A stretch of DNA of 64,000 bases, from positions 52,089,980-52,153,979 of the forward strand of contig NC_068575.1 of NCBI RefSeq assembly GCF_025698545.1, given 5' to 3'. The translations under genes and the position numbers were made by a program. Positions within the stretch are counted from its first letter, which is position 1. The number at the start of each line of letters is the position of its first letter. The notes below the pieces were generated by a model. The model ran no database searches, was not told the origin of the DNA, and saw nothing but the letters and a program-made list of their open reading frames with translations. Source of the DNA: Gossypium raimondii (Eukaryota; Streptophyta; Magnoliopsida; Malvales; Malvaceae). This document shows positions 10,012 to 22,768 of the stretch, piece by piece.

Positions 10012-12176
10012 AGGTTATCAGGTTGTGCTATTTGGACCAAAACCATTTCCCATAAATCTCTTGCATTTATTTTCGTTTGCACTTGCTTTTTTTTTTTTGT
10101 TCATAATGAAAACAAATTTGTATTCTCTTGTTATTTCATGCCCTCGAGAGCAACAATCAAACCATTAAATTGGGATTCTTCAAATATTTACAGATGATCA
10201 AATATTAGTTTTAAGAGAATTAGTAATAAAACTAATTAAAAAATCAGTAATAAATTATAAGTTCATAATTTGGTAACTTATTAATGATTAGGATGCCATG
10301 GGAACTAAATCTCCCAAATGAGTATAGAATATTGATCCTTTAAATATGATTTCTTTTCATATAAACGTAAAAAAATCCAACTCAAAACTAGTGTAAAACC
10401 GCAGAATTAAACTTTGTGAATTAATGTGACTCCTTTGAATAGGACTACTTAGGTAGCATCTAAAGTAGCCCAAGTTTAAGTCAATTCAATATAATTGGAA
10501 ATGATTAGCACATTCCACTTTCCCAAGATCAGACTGAATGCGGCCATCAACCAAAAAGGGCTGCCCAGGGGCAATCCATAGTGCCCCAAAGGGTCATCCT
10601 TGTGCTAACTAGGTCCTACCTCCTAAGAAACATGCCATGTGTCCTAACATATATAGGATATCTATATATATTTTAAGCCATTCTTCGTTTCATGCATCAA
10701 TTAAATCATTTTCGCAACACGCAGTTTTCATACAAGAAAATGAAAACTAACCTATTTTGTACCAGCCTGTCACTTCATTGCATATATATGTATAAAATGA
10801 CGACAAACTATAACTCTATAATAAGCATGCTAGCTAGATTGGCTTTATATGGAAAAAGAAAATCTCCCCGTTCCAATGATTGAACCGTCACCTTTTTGAT
10901 TGATGCATGCTTCTAGAGTTGCGATATATTATAGGTCGGCATGCTCTTAAATTCTTATCACTTTGGATAGAACCAAAGAAGAAGACGTAGGTGAATGAAA
11001 GTTGCTTTTTAAGTTTTTCAACTCATGTCTATTCGATAACGCTAGGCAGCACAGGTAAACAAGAAGCAGCAACTTCTTGGTAAATTTGACAAGATATATA
11101 GCACTTGCATCACAACTACATATACATGGTTTGATTGTGACTCAAAAGCAACTCCTCTTACGTCTCCAACTTCAGCTTTTTGGACAATACCCGACTTTCA
11201 ATTATTTTCATAGATACCATCTACGTTTTTAGAAATAAATAATTTTTATATAAAATTTAAAATTACATAATTATTTTTACTTAGTTGCTCAAAAAATTTT
11301 GGTATTACGAATTAACCAAAAATAACTCAATTAAAAAAATTACTAGTTCATTAAAATAAATAAAACAATTATAAAATTAATTGTTTTTTATAAGAATTTA
11401 AAACTAAATCAATTAACTACTTACATTTCTCATTGGATACAAGTGATAAGACACATTATACTTCAAAAGAGAGAATGTAAATTCGGACATCTAAAACAGT
11501 ATTATTGGAAGGAACAACCACAAACCCGATAATGAATAGTAAAACAAACATGGAAAATACTAAAACTATATAACAAGGGTTAATATTTGATACACTAGCA
11601 AGTGTACTTTTCAACTCCACAAATAAATTTAAAAAGTTGTCATGTATTCTATTTTTAATATTTTACTATGAATTATTTTTGGTATGCTAACCGTGAAAAT
11701 TTTAACTCTACAAACAAAGTTAAGATTTTACTACATGTTTTTTTTAAATACAACATAAAGACATCTGTTTATGTACTTAACAAATTCTAGTTTCTTGTAT
11801 TTTCTTAATTTAAATATTTTAATATTTTCATAAACTGAATTTGATTTCAGTTGGAGGAAATAGATTTTATTTTTATAATCAAATTCGAAGTCAATGGATA
11901 AATAGAGGGTGAGATCACAATTACTGTAACTTTGAGCTAATATAAGACGTGACAATTACCAGAAAAAAGAAAAAGGGCAATCATGACACAACCCTAGATT
12001 GGTTCGCTTATCTCTAAATAGCAGAAAGAAATTGCTTATCCAGATTGACATTATTTGTATATTAAAATATTATTTTCTATAACTATATTTTTAAATAAAA
12101 TAATTCTATTAATTGAATAGTGATATTGCATTTATATGATTCAATTCCAATCAAAATAATAATCCAATAAATACAT
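10012..12176. other. Intergenic AT-rich region, no gene seen
   Basis: Short open frames here have no similarity I recognise. The stretch 11200-11760 is very AT-rich and looks like old transposon debris. No RNA gene is recognisable. Confidence 0.5.
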
Positions 12177-12185
12177 AAATTTAAA

Positions 12186-12992
12186 GGGTAAACTACACCC
12201 ATGGTCACTTTTGTTTACCTTAGGCTGCATTTCAGTCACTTATGTTTGAAATGTTACGTTTTAGTCACTTACGTTATCGTGTTGTAACATTTTAGTCACT
12301 GAGCCGTTAATTGTCATTAATGGTGTAATGGTAAGCTGATGTGGCACGTTAAATCATCATTTCAAATAAAAACTTTAGGTTAAATTATACAATTGGTCCC
12401 CATAATTATTCGTTTTGAGCAATTTAATTCTTTTATGTTCTTTTAACTTTCTTTCTTTCTTTTTTTCTTTTTTTTTTCCCATTCTCTTCTGCTTCTCTCT
12501 CTGTTTTTCTACCTTCTTTATTTCTTTTAACATACCAGGAAGTCGAATTGGTAGTGAAGAAAGAAGCATGGTATGGGTTTATGGGTTTTGGTTATAGGCA
12601 AATGATGACAGACGATTTACTACTTCTTTTTCATTGCCAATTCGACTTCCTAATATGTTAAAAGAAATGGGAAATGTCTAAAAACAGAGGGAGAAACAAA
12701 AAAGAATGAAAAAAGAAGAGGAAAGTTTAAAGAACATAAAAGAAAAAAAATTAAATTACTTAAAACGAAAAAAATAAGGGGATCAATTGTATAATTTAAC
12801 CTAAAATTTTGTTTGAAATGATGATTTAACATGCCACGTCAGCTTACCATTACACCATTAACGACGATTAATGGCTCAGTGACTAAAATGTTACAACATG
12901 ATAACGTAAATGACTAAAACGTAACATTTCAAACATAAGTGACTAAAACGTAACCTAAGGTAAACAAAAGTGACCATGAGTGTAGTTTACCC
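12186..12992. mobile_element. Foldback Mutator-like element with long inverted repeats and 9-bp TSD
   Basis: The 807-bp element begins GGGTAAACTACACCCATGG and ends with its complement (TGAGTGTAGTTTACCC). It is flanked by a perfect 9-bp duplication, AAATTTAAA (12177-12185 and 12993-13001). The two halves are inverted copies of each other, roughly 350 bp per arm, around a short central spacer near 12560-12630. A 9-bp duplication with very long inverted repeats is the mark of a non-autonomous Mutator-like (MULE) element. Open frames in the arms are shadows of the T-rich/A-rich tracts. Confidence 0.9.
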
Positions 12993-13001
12993 AAATTTAA
13001 A

Positions 13002-15340
13002 AAGCACTTATAAATAAATAAAATTATTTTCAAATTAAAGCTAACAAAAAAACATGTACCCGTGTGAAGAATAAACAATTCAATAAGGTCAAATACGATT
13101 GGAATCTTAAATTGCAAAATGATTAGAATTTAAGGTCATGTAGTTATTAAATTAATATCAGTTTAAGTCGATTTTATTAATGAATTACATGGTAATAAAG
13201 TTCTAATAATAATGTAATTAGTGCAACTCAAATTGGGCTATACCTAACCGTTAGATCAATAGAGGATTTAATCGATTATGATTTCAATTAAGATGATTAA
13301 GTGAAAGGTTTATCAATTATTAAAATTTATTATTGAGTTAACCCTTTATTTATTTTAAATAATAATTTTAATATATTTTATAATATATAAACAATAAACA
13401 ATAAATGATCAGATCCGTCAATTAAACTTTAAGTCGTTGAATTAATGTTAGAGGTTGTTGGTTAAACTGATGGAAAAAAACCTGAATGTTCAGTCCTCGA
13501 CGAAATGTTGGGTTTGTAGTATTAAGAATAGTGAGTTAGGCGAAGTTGGAAGTGTTGCGAGCAGCGAGACATAGTGGTTATCGGACTTTGCTCAACAGAA
13601 TTGTACAAAGTACATAAACATATGTTCATCTTGGGTGTCGACTGTCGACCACCTACAACCTAAAACCGATGAAATCAAATCTTAAAATTAGGTTAGAGCG
13701 ATCCATCACTTGATTTTGCCCAACAAGTACGTGGGGGGAAGACTTTCTTGCACAATCTGAATTATTGATATGCAATACAACAAAATTAAATAGTCCCATC
13801 CTTTCACATCCATCCCTATTCTAATTGGGTTTTCTTATTTACTTTAGAATCTAAGCATGTATGTGTTAGATATCAATCATTCACAGCTGCTTTCTTCTGC
13901 TCATTTCTTTTCTTTTTTTAAACTTGTTCTATAAAAGATGAGTGGGGGGGGGGGGGTAGAAGATTCTTGGTAAAATCATCAGTTTTATTAATTAACAGTC
14001 AAATGACATAGTTAAAGCATATCGACTAAGAACAGCACATGATTCTTACTTATTTTTTCTCATTAATTTCCATGATCAAAAAGGGGCAAATCATTGTTAA
14101 AAATATATAAATGTCACACCTCATTGACTTATTAAGGCAACCATGTTGTTGTTGGGGAGTCCGATCATGGAGATTCTTTATGATAAACCTTACACTTTCC
14201 ATTTCTGAATCCCAACCCTCCATTCTCAAAAAAAAAAAAGAAAAGAAAAAACTTTGATACCCTTCTGTTGGCTCAAAAATAAGGGAAGGAATGCAATCGT
14301 GGACAGATACGTTAATAATTATCAGATGATTGATTACTTGCGTAATTTGTCATCAGATTGACGTCTTTCTCTCACCATTCCACCACTGACAGCTATCTTT
14401 TTACAAATGGTTTACAAACTCAATGCCACCTTCTTCTTCTTCCTTTTTTTTCTTTAATAAGGATTCGATTTTGACAGCATTGAGACCCCCCCCCCCCCGG
14501 GGGGGATTTCGCATCAGCCGTGCAGAAAAGTGACCTCACTTCTTAACCATTACCACTTGGATGAGGGAATCATGTGTTAGCCAAGGGAAAGCGCCATTTG
14601 CAATAGAGTACAGCTACAGTCCACCCTTTAACATTCCCTTGTCACTGTAAGAATCTATTAAAGTTCCTTTTTTTTTTTTAATTTTGTTTTTTTCTGCAGG
14701 AAATCCCGGTCAACTTTGAGGTTGTAAGTACACATCCCCCATTTGACTTATGTAAATTGCAATACAGATAACGGTTTTCTTTGGAGCCTAGGTTAAGGTT
14801 GAAAATTTCATACATTTTCGTTTTCTTGGAAATTAAATCTCAAGTATTATACCTTTTATTAACAAACTTGATAAAGTGCAAAGGACGATAAGGATTAAGG
14901 CTAGGAAAGTAATCTGCAAAGATTTTAATTTTCGGTGAGATTTTTCCCTTTTTAATATCTATCTTCTGCAATCTGCAGTAGCAGGCGTGGAAAGGCAGCT
15001 AATATGGTCACCATAGGACAAAAAAGCCTACTTAAAAATCATATTTTTTTCTGCAATTTGCTAGTACTATAACCATATATAGAAATATCAAATCACCAAA
15101 AGAAACCCATTTCACCATTGTTTTTTTTTTATAAACACTACTGTGCCTTTCCATGTTATTGGAGGGTCCAATCCAACACTTCTAATATAAATACAAACAG
15201 ATCTTAATATATATATATGTGTATATAAAGCAATTGAAGTTTAGAAGGCATATCATAAAACTACTTTTTCTTTGACTACTAGAGTGATGGATCAGAAAAG
15301 TAGACTGCAAGTTGACCCCTTTGGCACATTGCCCATTGCC
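13002..15340. other. Intergenic region upstream of IPT3
   Basis: AT-rich DNA with a 13-base G run (13944-13956) and an adjoining C13-G7 tract (14486-14505). The last part, about 14.5-15.34 kb, should hold the regulatory sequence of the IPT3-like gene. No coding gene is seen. Confidence 0.45.
14486..14505. repeat. C13-G7 homopolymer palindrome
   Basis: Thirteen C are followed directly by seven G, forming a perfect C7:G7 foldback with no loop. It is a striking GC tract in AT-rich intergenic DNA, prone to slippage and to sequencing error. Confidence 0.9.
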
Positions 15341-15348
15341 TATAAATA
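15341..15348 (+). promoter_or_regulatory. TATA box of IPT3-like gene
   Basis: TATAAATA lies about 270 bp before the start codon, or about 160 bp in spliced leader terms. The leader has a canonical intron, 15492-15603 (AAG|GTAAGG ... TTAACAG|GTACC), ending ten bases before the ATG. Transcription would start near 15370. Confidence 0.55.
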
Positions 15349-15612
15349 ACTTCGCTCCACCTTTGTTGTCACTCGTGTAGTTCTCTCAACTTACTACTTT
15401 CTTCACATATAAAATTCTCTGATTTTTAATTAGTATATCACTCTTTGGACCGTCTTATTGGATCTCAGTTTGCTGCTGCATAAACCATAAGGTAAGGTTT
15501 CCCAAAAAGAATTATTTGCTTGTTTCATTTATTGTCATTCAAATGGAATGAAAAGATTAGTTTTCAACTATTTTTTACTTAAAATGTTGCTGTTTCTTAA
15601 CAGGTACCAATC

Positions 15613-16577
15613 ATGATAGTTTCCTTGTCTTTGTGCAAGCAAACAATGTCTTTACTAGACATACCTTCTGGGGTGCTCAAATCCAATTTCTTTAGGCCAA
15701 GGCTAGAAAAGAGAAGGTTGTGATCCTAATGGGAGCGACTGGAACCGGCAAGTCCCGGCTTTCCGTCGACCTTGCTACCCGGCTCCCAGCCGAAATAATA
15801 AATTCGGATAAAATACAAGTACATGCCGGACTCGACATAGCGACCAACAAGATCCCTGAGGAGGAACGGTGTGGGATTCCACACCATATGTTAGGTGTAA
15901 TAAGTCCCTACACAGATTTCACGGCAACGGATTTTGTTGACATGGCTTCACATGCCATGGATTCGATTTTGTCCCGCAGCCAGGTTCCGATCATAGCCGG
16001 GGGCTCGAATTCATACATCGAGGCCTTAGTAGACGATGAGGACTTTCGGTTCCGATCTAGGTACGAATGTTGTTTCCTATGTGTAGATGTAGCAATGCCG
16101 GTGCTCCATCAGTACGTATCGGAGCGAGTAGATAAGATGGTGGAAATGGGGATGATCGATGAGGTAAGGAGTTTCTTCGACGCCAATGCCAACTACGCAG
16201 TGGGGATTAGGAAAGCCATTGGAGTCCCTGAATTCGACCGCTACTTCAGAGCCGAACCATATTTGGACAAACAACAACGTGGTAAACTGCTGCAAGAAGC
16301 AATACAAGAAATCAAAAGGAATACCTGCAAATTAGCTTGTCGGCAATTGGAGAAGATTGACCGGTTGAGGAACAAGAAGAACTGGAAGATACACATGGTG
16401 GATGCCACGGAGGTTTTCCGCAGGCGTGGTAAGGATGCAGATGAGGCGTGGGAAAAGCTTGTAGCAGGTCCTAGTACGGAGATAGTGGCGGAATTTCTAT
16501 ATAATTTCAGCCCTCAGACCCTGGTCACTAAACCCAACCTTAGAGTACCTTCACTGCCTTGTGGTATCATGCTGTAA
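15613..16577 (+). CDS. IPT3: Adenylate isopentenyltransferase, IPT3-like, 1-nt frameshift before the P-loop
   Basis: Isopentenyltransferases join the prenyl group of DMAPP to ATP/ADP, the first step of cytokinin synthesis; AtIPT3 works mainly in plastids of phloem. The ATG at 15613 opens MIVSLSLCKQTMSLLD, similar to the IPT3 N-terminus. It runs to RPRLEKRRL and then a stop at 15721-15723. The rest of the protein is open in another frame from 15705: RKEKVVILMGATGTGKSRLS (P-loop), then NSDKIQVHAGLDIATNK, GIPHHMLG, VPIIAGGSNSYIEAL, RSRYECCFL, YVSERVDKMVEMGMIDEVR, IRKAIGVPEFDRYF, ACRQLEKI and EKLVAGPST. One missing A in the A-run at 15707-15710 explains the break. With it the protein would be about 322 residues, normal for the family. 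The coding part is intronless, as in other plant IPT genes. It is a pseudogene, a null allele, or a homopolymer error. Translation from ATG 15729 would keep the P-loop but lose the strand before it. Confidence 0.9.
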
Positions 16578-17144
16578 AATCATATCTGACAGACAATAAC
16601 TAGTAAATTGATACATTCCGATGTTTTAAAGTATTTGAGATATGCTACTTAATGGAACTCACTTTTTGGGAAGAAAAAAGAGATGCTCAAATTTCATGGC
16701 CCCTGCCATTTAATGATATGAAAGCATTTTTTTTCTTCTCCTTTTTGGTGTCTTATCAGTTGACATGATGCAACTGTTTTAACTGGTTTCCGGGATTGTA
16801 AGTTGTAATGCAATTTTTGGGGGTAGGGACCCATTTCATTTGTTTGTTTTATATCCCTATTTCCTTCTAAACACATGTTAATGACTTTTAATTATTATTA
16901 TTATTCTTCTAGAAAGCAAATAATTGAAAATAACTTGTTCAGAAACACCGCCCAGCAGCAGCCCAAAAAACCTGCCATGTCTAATGCCCTGCACTGTATT
17001 ATTAGTGGCCGTACAGTTGGAAAACAACTTAAAAGCCGGTGCTTGGAAGTTGGACTGTTTGTGTCACTACCCAATTCAGCCTGTTGGGCCCTTTCCTGCA
17101 TTGCTATAAAATGTACTCTTTTGTACATACGAATGTGAGTTTAA
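16578..17144. other. 3' flank of IPT3-like gene
   Basis: It contains the likely 3' UTR and AT-rich sequence. Short open frames here are unconvincing. Confidence 0.4.
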
Positions 17145-18126
17145 GGGAATGTTTGTTTGGTATAAAATTTGTATTTGGATATTTTTCTGGTTATATTACA
17201 ATTTTGTCTGAAAGCAGAAATTTGCCATATTTTTCATTATACTTTTGAGCTAAAATAAATTCATCATTATATTTTAACTTTATTCTGAATTTTGCCCTTT
17301 ATTATTATTTGATTAAATTTTGTCTTTTACCATTCAATTTTAATTTAAAATAAATTGAATAAAATATTTATATTTTAATTTATTGCTTAAAATATTATAT
17401 TAACAATTAATTAATATAATATACTATTAATTAACTTATAGTTAACTATTAAAACAAAATATTTCAAATAATATTTTTGTTAAAAGTTATTTTAAATCAT
17501 CAAAATCAATTTTAAGGCTATGTTTGGTGTATTGAAAAAAACTGAAAAATTAAATATTGAATTTAAGTAATAAATTTTGTTTGGTGTATTATTTAAAATT
17601 ATAATTAAATTATTTTATAAAGGGCAATATAATCTTAAATGAAATAATTGAATCTTTTATGGAAAAAATCTTATCTTATAGTTTTTATTATGGGTTATCA
17701 AGCGTGTTTAAAAATTAAGTTGTTGAAAATATTAATCCATTTGAAAATTTCAACATTTAATCAAACAAGGCATAAATGATAAATTTAATTAAAAATCAAA
17801 ATTAGGTAAAATACAAAGTTTAGTGATAAAATTCAATAAAATAAAAGTTGTATAGCGAATTAACCATATGTTCAAAGTATACTAATAGTATGGTGACAAA
17901 TTTATATTTTATTTTTATATTGTCAAAAAAATCATTTCAAACCAATGTTGTTTATTAATTTAATTAATAATCAAACTTCATTAGTATTGTGTTTGTTTCA
18001 GTAAAAAAGTTTTAAAAGCAATTCTAAATAAATTTATCAAAGGTAAGATTTTTTATATATTGTTAAATCAATACGTTTATTAAAAATCATTTTCCATATG
18101 CTTTTTATACCAAACAAACAAACCCT
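17145..18126. mobile_element. MITE-like element with a second one nested inside
   Basis: GGGAATGTTTGTTTGGTAT (from 17145) and the complement of ATACCAAACAAACAAACCCT (to 18126) form inverted ends of about 25 bp on a 982-bp element. Inside, GGCTATGTTTGGTGTAT (from 17516) pairs with the complement of TTTAATCAAACAAGGC (to 17771), marking a smaller nested element. The interior is AT-rich and non-coding. Target duplications are not clear, so the superfamily (hAT or PIF/Harbinger) is left open. Confidence 0.65.
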
Positions 18127-20375
18127 AAACTTACGAAACGCATTTGAGTGTAGTAAGTTAACAACATGATTAAAAAACTTATTTTTTATAATACGATCCC
18201 ACATTAAACCGTGTCGTGAAAATTTAGAAAACCATGAGTAGCTGCCAGCAGCTCAAGATTCTGATAGCCACTTGTCAAAACAAAAACACAGAAAATATGT
18301 TCTTAAAAAGAAAGATGCATGAGAGGCGATCGAGGAAGACGAGAGATTATAAATTGTGTTTAGTATAATGGCTGGATATTGATATTCGCCACTAACAATC
18401 AATGCTTGGTCCAGTTTATACCTCAATGAAAAAAGAAATCACATAAATGGTCATTGGTCAGTTTTCAAAAGATTTATTTTTTAAATCATTCTTCAAAAAG
18501 TCGCTAACTTTTAGCTTTGATTTTTTTAATTAAGGCTACTTTATTTTTATTTTTATTTTAATTTATCCATGAAACAAAAGAATCATTTGAAAGTTATTTG
18601 ACTCTTGAATTTTTTTTATTTTTTATATCATTCAAATATTAATATGTGTAATTTATTTTATCTTATATATTTAAAAAATCATACTATATCGTTTAAATTC
18701 ATATATAAGGGAATACAAATATGTTTTTTTTTTTAAATCCAATTAAGTTAGATTCTCAATATATGATTGTTTTCTTCTACTTATATTATAAAAATGGTAA
18801 GGAGAACCAAGTATGTACAAACAACAAGTTGTTGGTCCCATTTGTCACATATATACTTTTTTTCTAAAAGAATTAGTCACATATATACTAGATTCCAGCA
18901 AATTTATATAGATTTATATCACAAAGGCATAAACAGGCTCTCTTTTTCCTTTTTTTTAAAGAAAAAGTGCTCATGACCTACAAAGATAGCCAAAAACAAA
19001 CAAAAATAAAATAAAAATGAACACTTCCTTTTAGCATAAAATTTTAAAAGGATGATACCAACTTTTTTCTTTCCTTTTTTTTCCCTTCAATATTCTTACT
19101 TGTTACATAAATTTGTTGAGGGACTGGTAGGTTTAGCGTGGTGGTTATTCACTTTGTCCCTTAATTATGTTGTTGAGGATTCTATCTTTACTTAAAAAAT
19201 AGAACATATTTTATGATCAATTATTTTTAAAAAAATGTATTTATGAATTTGGACGATCCAAAAATTGTAATCCATCCAATATTTTGAAAGGTGAAAGTTA
19301 TTTACAAAGAAATTAAATTACTTTTAAAAGGGATCAAAAATAATTAATTAATTTAAAAAATTGAATTGAATTATTAATATTTGAAAAGGACTGAAAATAA
19401 AATTTGGGCCAAGAGGATGGCTGCCCCTCCTCTCCTGATTGTTGACCCCAGTGAGAAGAAACTTGAAAATTACATTAAACGACACATGTATTGATATACA
19501 ATATATTGTGCAGACAGATGCTTTAGAGGGTACATGCAAAGTTGGCAAGTGGTCCGAAAATTTGGTCCGGAAGTGGATTATTAAAAAGCAGACAAAAAGG
19601 TTGAGGGACATGGAATTGAATTATGGAGCAACATGAAACCGACTAGCTAACAAAAAAACGCGTTTAAACCAAACTGTAAGCCACTTATTCTGGTTTTCCG
19701 GAAACTGGAATCAAAAGCCAAGCCAGGAATAATAATATTATTTTCATTCAATCCATCCATCACCACTCTCCGTAAATTTCATTCGGAGAGGGGTTGTTGT
19801 CGTCGTCGATAAGATGTCAAAAATATTCTCTTCTTGGATATGATGGTAACCTTTGGGTATCGAATCCCATAATCAATAACCTCTAATGAATGCTTTTTCC
19901 TGCAGGCATGCATGTTGTTTTGCCCTTTGGAATGATTTCTGAATCACTCTTTCTGTGTAACCTTCTGATTCTCAAGTGCATGCACACACACACAAAAAAA
20001 ATAGTTTGACTCAATAATCATAAACTTCCATTTTCATGGAAAATTATAATTATAGGAATGTTCTAGATTTCTTCATGAAAATGTTTCATTGAGTTCAACA
20101 AGACTTTATTTAGGATTGCTGTTTCAACAGTTTTCCAGATTAAAAAAAAAAAAAAAACTGTTTTTCACAGTAAATGTCATGGTAAAACATTTTAATTTCT
20201 GCAATTAAAATCATAACTTAGCGGAAAAAACAAGGGATAGTTTTGGCATTTGAATGAAATGATTGTATTATGGGTTCTCATCCTAAAAGTGGCAAATTTG
20301 TGGCTTACCCAATTTAAAATTTGTAAAGTTATAACTGATAATTTTTCGCTTTTACTTTTCAATAATTTGTAATTT
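18127..20375. other. Intergenic AT-rich region
   Basis: No gene, RNA or clear mobile element is recognisable here. Short open frames near 18767 and 19348-19636 have no family features. The stretch around 19400-19640 is less AT-rich and may be old transposon sequence. Confidence 0.4.
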
Positions 20376-21408
20376 ATAATTTGTGGCTTACCCAATTTAA
20401 TTATTGATAAATTTATATTTTGATTACTCAATTTCAAAAACTTACAAGTTAATCAATGGCCCGTTAGCTTGGCAATGAACGTCAGATGTGGGGATGAATA
20501 AAATTTAGAATTTGGTCAATTTAAAAAAGTTACAAGTTGGTCATTAAACCATTAGAAGGTTTACATGTTTACCCTTTAGTCACTCAATCTTTGCACCATT
20601 ACTCCTTAACTCGATAATCCAAAAACTATCAACAACCCAAGCCTCGAACCTTAGCCAAGCCACTATCAATTCAATGTCTCACCTCTAACCCAACCAACTC
20701 ATCAACGTTTCTTTCTAACCCACTCACCATTTCCCCTTCGATATCAAAACCATAATCCAAGAAAATCCACAATCAAGCTTTTCACACGCCCTTACCCTGA
20801 ATGAACAACCAAATATCACCACAACCATAATCAAAGCAACCAAAAAATAAATAAAAAGGAAGAAAATCTCTTGTTTCACCATGCCCCAAACACGACTTAC
20901 AGAAGCAAAAGGAACAAAATAAAATCAAAGAAAAGAGAATAAATATATAAAAAAAATGGAGACTCAAACATACTTGATTCAGTCAAGAGTTAGTTAGAGA
21001 GTTTCAAGCAACGAAGGCTCAATCCAAAAGATCAAGGAGAAAGTCTTGCTGAGAAGAGGAACATATCAAAGTTAGGCGACCATTTGATAACGATGGACAA
21101 ATATCATAAAGCTTTTTCATTAAGGCTTTGAATTTTAATTAATGAAGTTTGATCAAACCATTTCAAAGAAAATTAAACCATAAAGTTTTTTTAAAGGTAA
21201 ATTAAACCATAAACTTGAAAGAGGAAAAAAGCTTCTATGTGTGCCTTTGTAAGAGGAGGAGGCTGGACAATGATGAAATGATTGGAATACAACTGTGAAT
21301 GAGGTTTTTATAACACTAAAAATTTTGGAATAGTTTAGTGACCAACTTGTAATTCTTTTGAAATTGAGTGACCAAAGTGTTAATTTACTAATAGTTAAGT
21401 GACCTTAA
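20376..21408. mobile_element. Foldback element (MULE-like) with diverged inverted arms
   Basis: The left arm contains TTTTGATTACTCAATTTC and AACTTACAAGTTAATCA. The right arm holds the reverse complements, with GACCAACTTGTAATTC and GAAATTGAGTGACC near 21340-21375. The arms are over 70 bp and diverged. The motif TCACTCAATTT resembles that of the other foldback elements in this window. No coding capacity is seen. The boundaries are approximate and the superfamily is inferred. Confidence 0.55.
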
Positions 21409-22768
21409 GAGTTCATAGTATGATGAATAGAGAGTTAACAACCACATCTTGTTGGATCTAGTGCTCTAAGTGTAGTGTTTTCGTCTAAGTATACTTGTAT
21501 TTTTCGAACAGATTGGTTAATAAAACTATTCATGAGTTACATTAATACTTTGTATATTGTCCTCACATGGTTTTTGCATGCAAAGCAAAATGGAAACAAG
21601 TGTTGCTCACTAATTGTCTAATGTTTAACTAATATTAAGTGGTATTACATGGTTGAATCGTAATACAAAAAGACAACTTGTATTAGTAAACGAACCTAAA
21701 CATGTCCTTAGTCTAATTGGAAATGAGCAAACCGATTGAAAGACTAATATGTCGTCTATCGAGTCTAATTGGAGAGATGTTTTATCTTGGGCATTAGAGC
21801 GAATGACTCTCAAAAGATAGATGTTGGGAAATTTGTCTATATTGTAGTAATATGTAATTGTTTTCTATGTATTTGAATGATGAATAGATAAATAAATAAA
21901 TAAATAAATAAAGTTAATTTCACATATCACTATTATTTCTTTTGCGTTTCTGTCTTTTATGTTTTGCATGCATACCAAAATTGTGACAAGAAAATATTAT
22001 TTCATTGACTATCTAAGTTCAAACTAATGATAAGTGGCACTGTAAGAACGTTTGCATTGCGAAAAAGACAACTTACTTCAGTAGATAATCTAAATGAGTC
22101 TGTAATCCCGTAAAAGAATCAAAATGAGAATTAGATTCAAATACTTAGAAGGATTATTATGTCATCTACAATTACAATTGGGGAGATGACTAATTTTGAC
22201 TATGGAGTAGTTGACTCCACGAGTAGAGACATAGATGTATTCATTGGAAGAATGATACATTGGACTAGACCCAAGATGAATTAATTCTGAATCCGTTTGT
22301 GAATTAATTCACTTGTGACGTTCATGGTGTGATTTACCTAAATCCTGAGTTGCTCACTGACCATGCGAATGTAACTCATGTGCTTTGATATAAGTGGAGG
22401 CTTATGCTCTAAGTATGTTGGGTGCATGACTTGTGTATGACATGACTTTACTAGCAACAATGGAATTCATAGCTCGATTAAAGAGTTAACGATATCCTCT
22501 AATTGGCATTGCGTGGATTGATAAATATGGAACTTGACCACGGGTTACTTGTTTTCGAACAAGCAATTTATCACAGTCATTTGTTCACAGTGATCATAAT
22601 AATTATTAGGAAGACACAATAGTGACAGTGAGATAAAACAAGATTGTATTGACTATTGAGTGAACATATTTAACTCAAAAGAATCAATGATATCATATGA
22701 GGGTAACACACACATGACGAGGTCATTGGACTAAGTAGTTGGATGAATTACTTTTGTAAAAAGTATAC

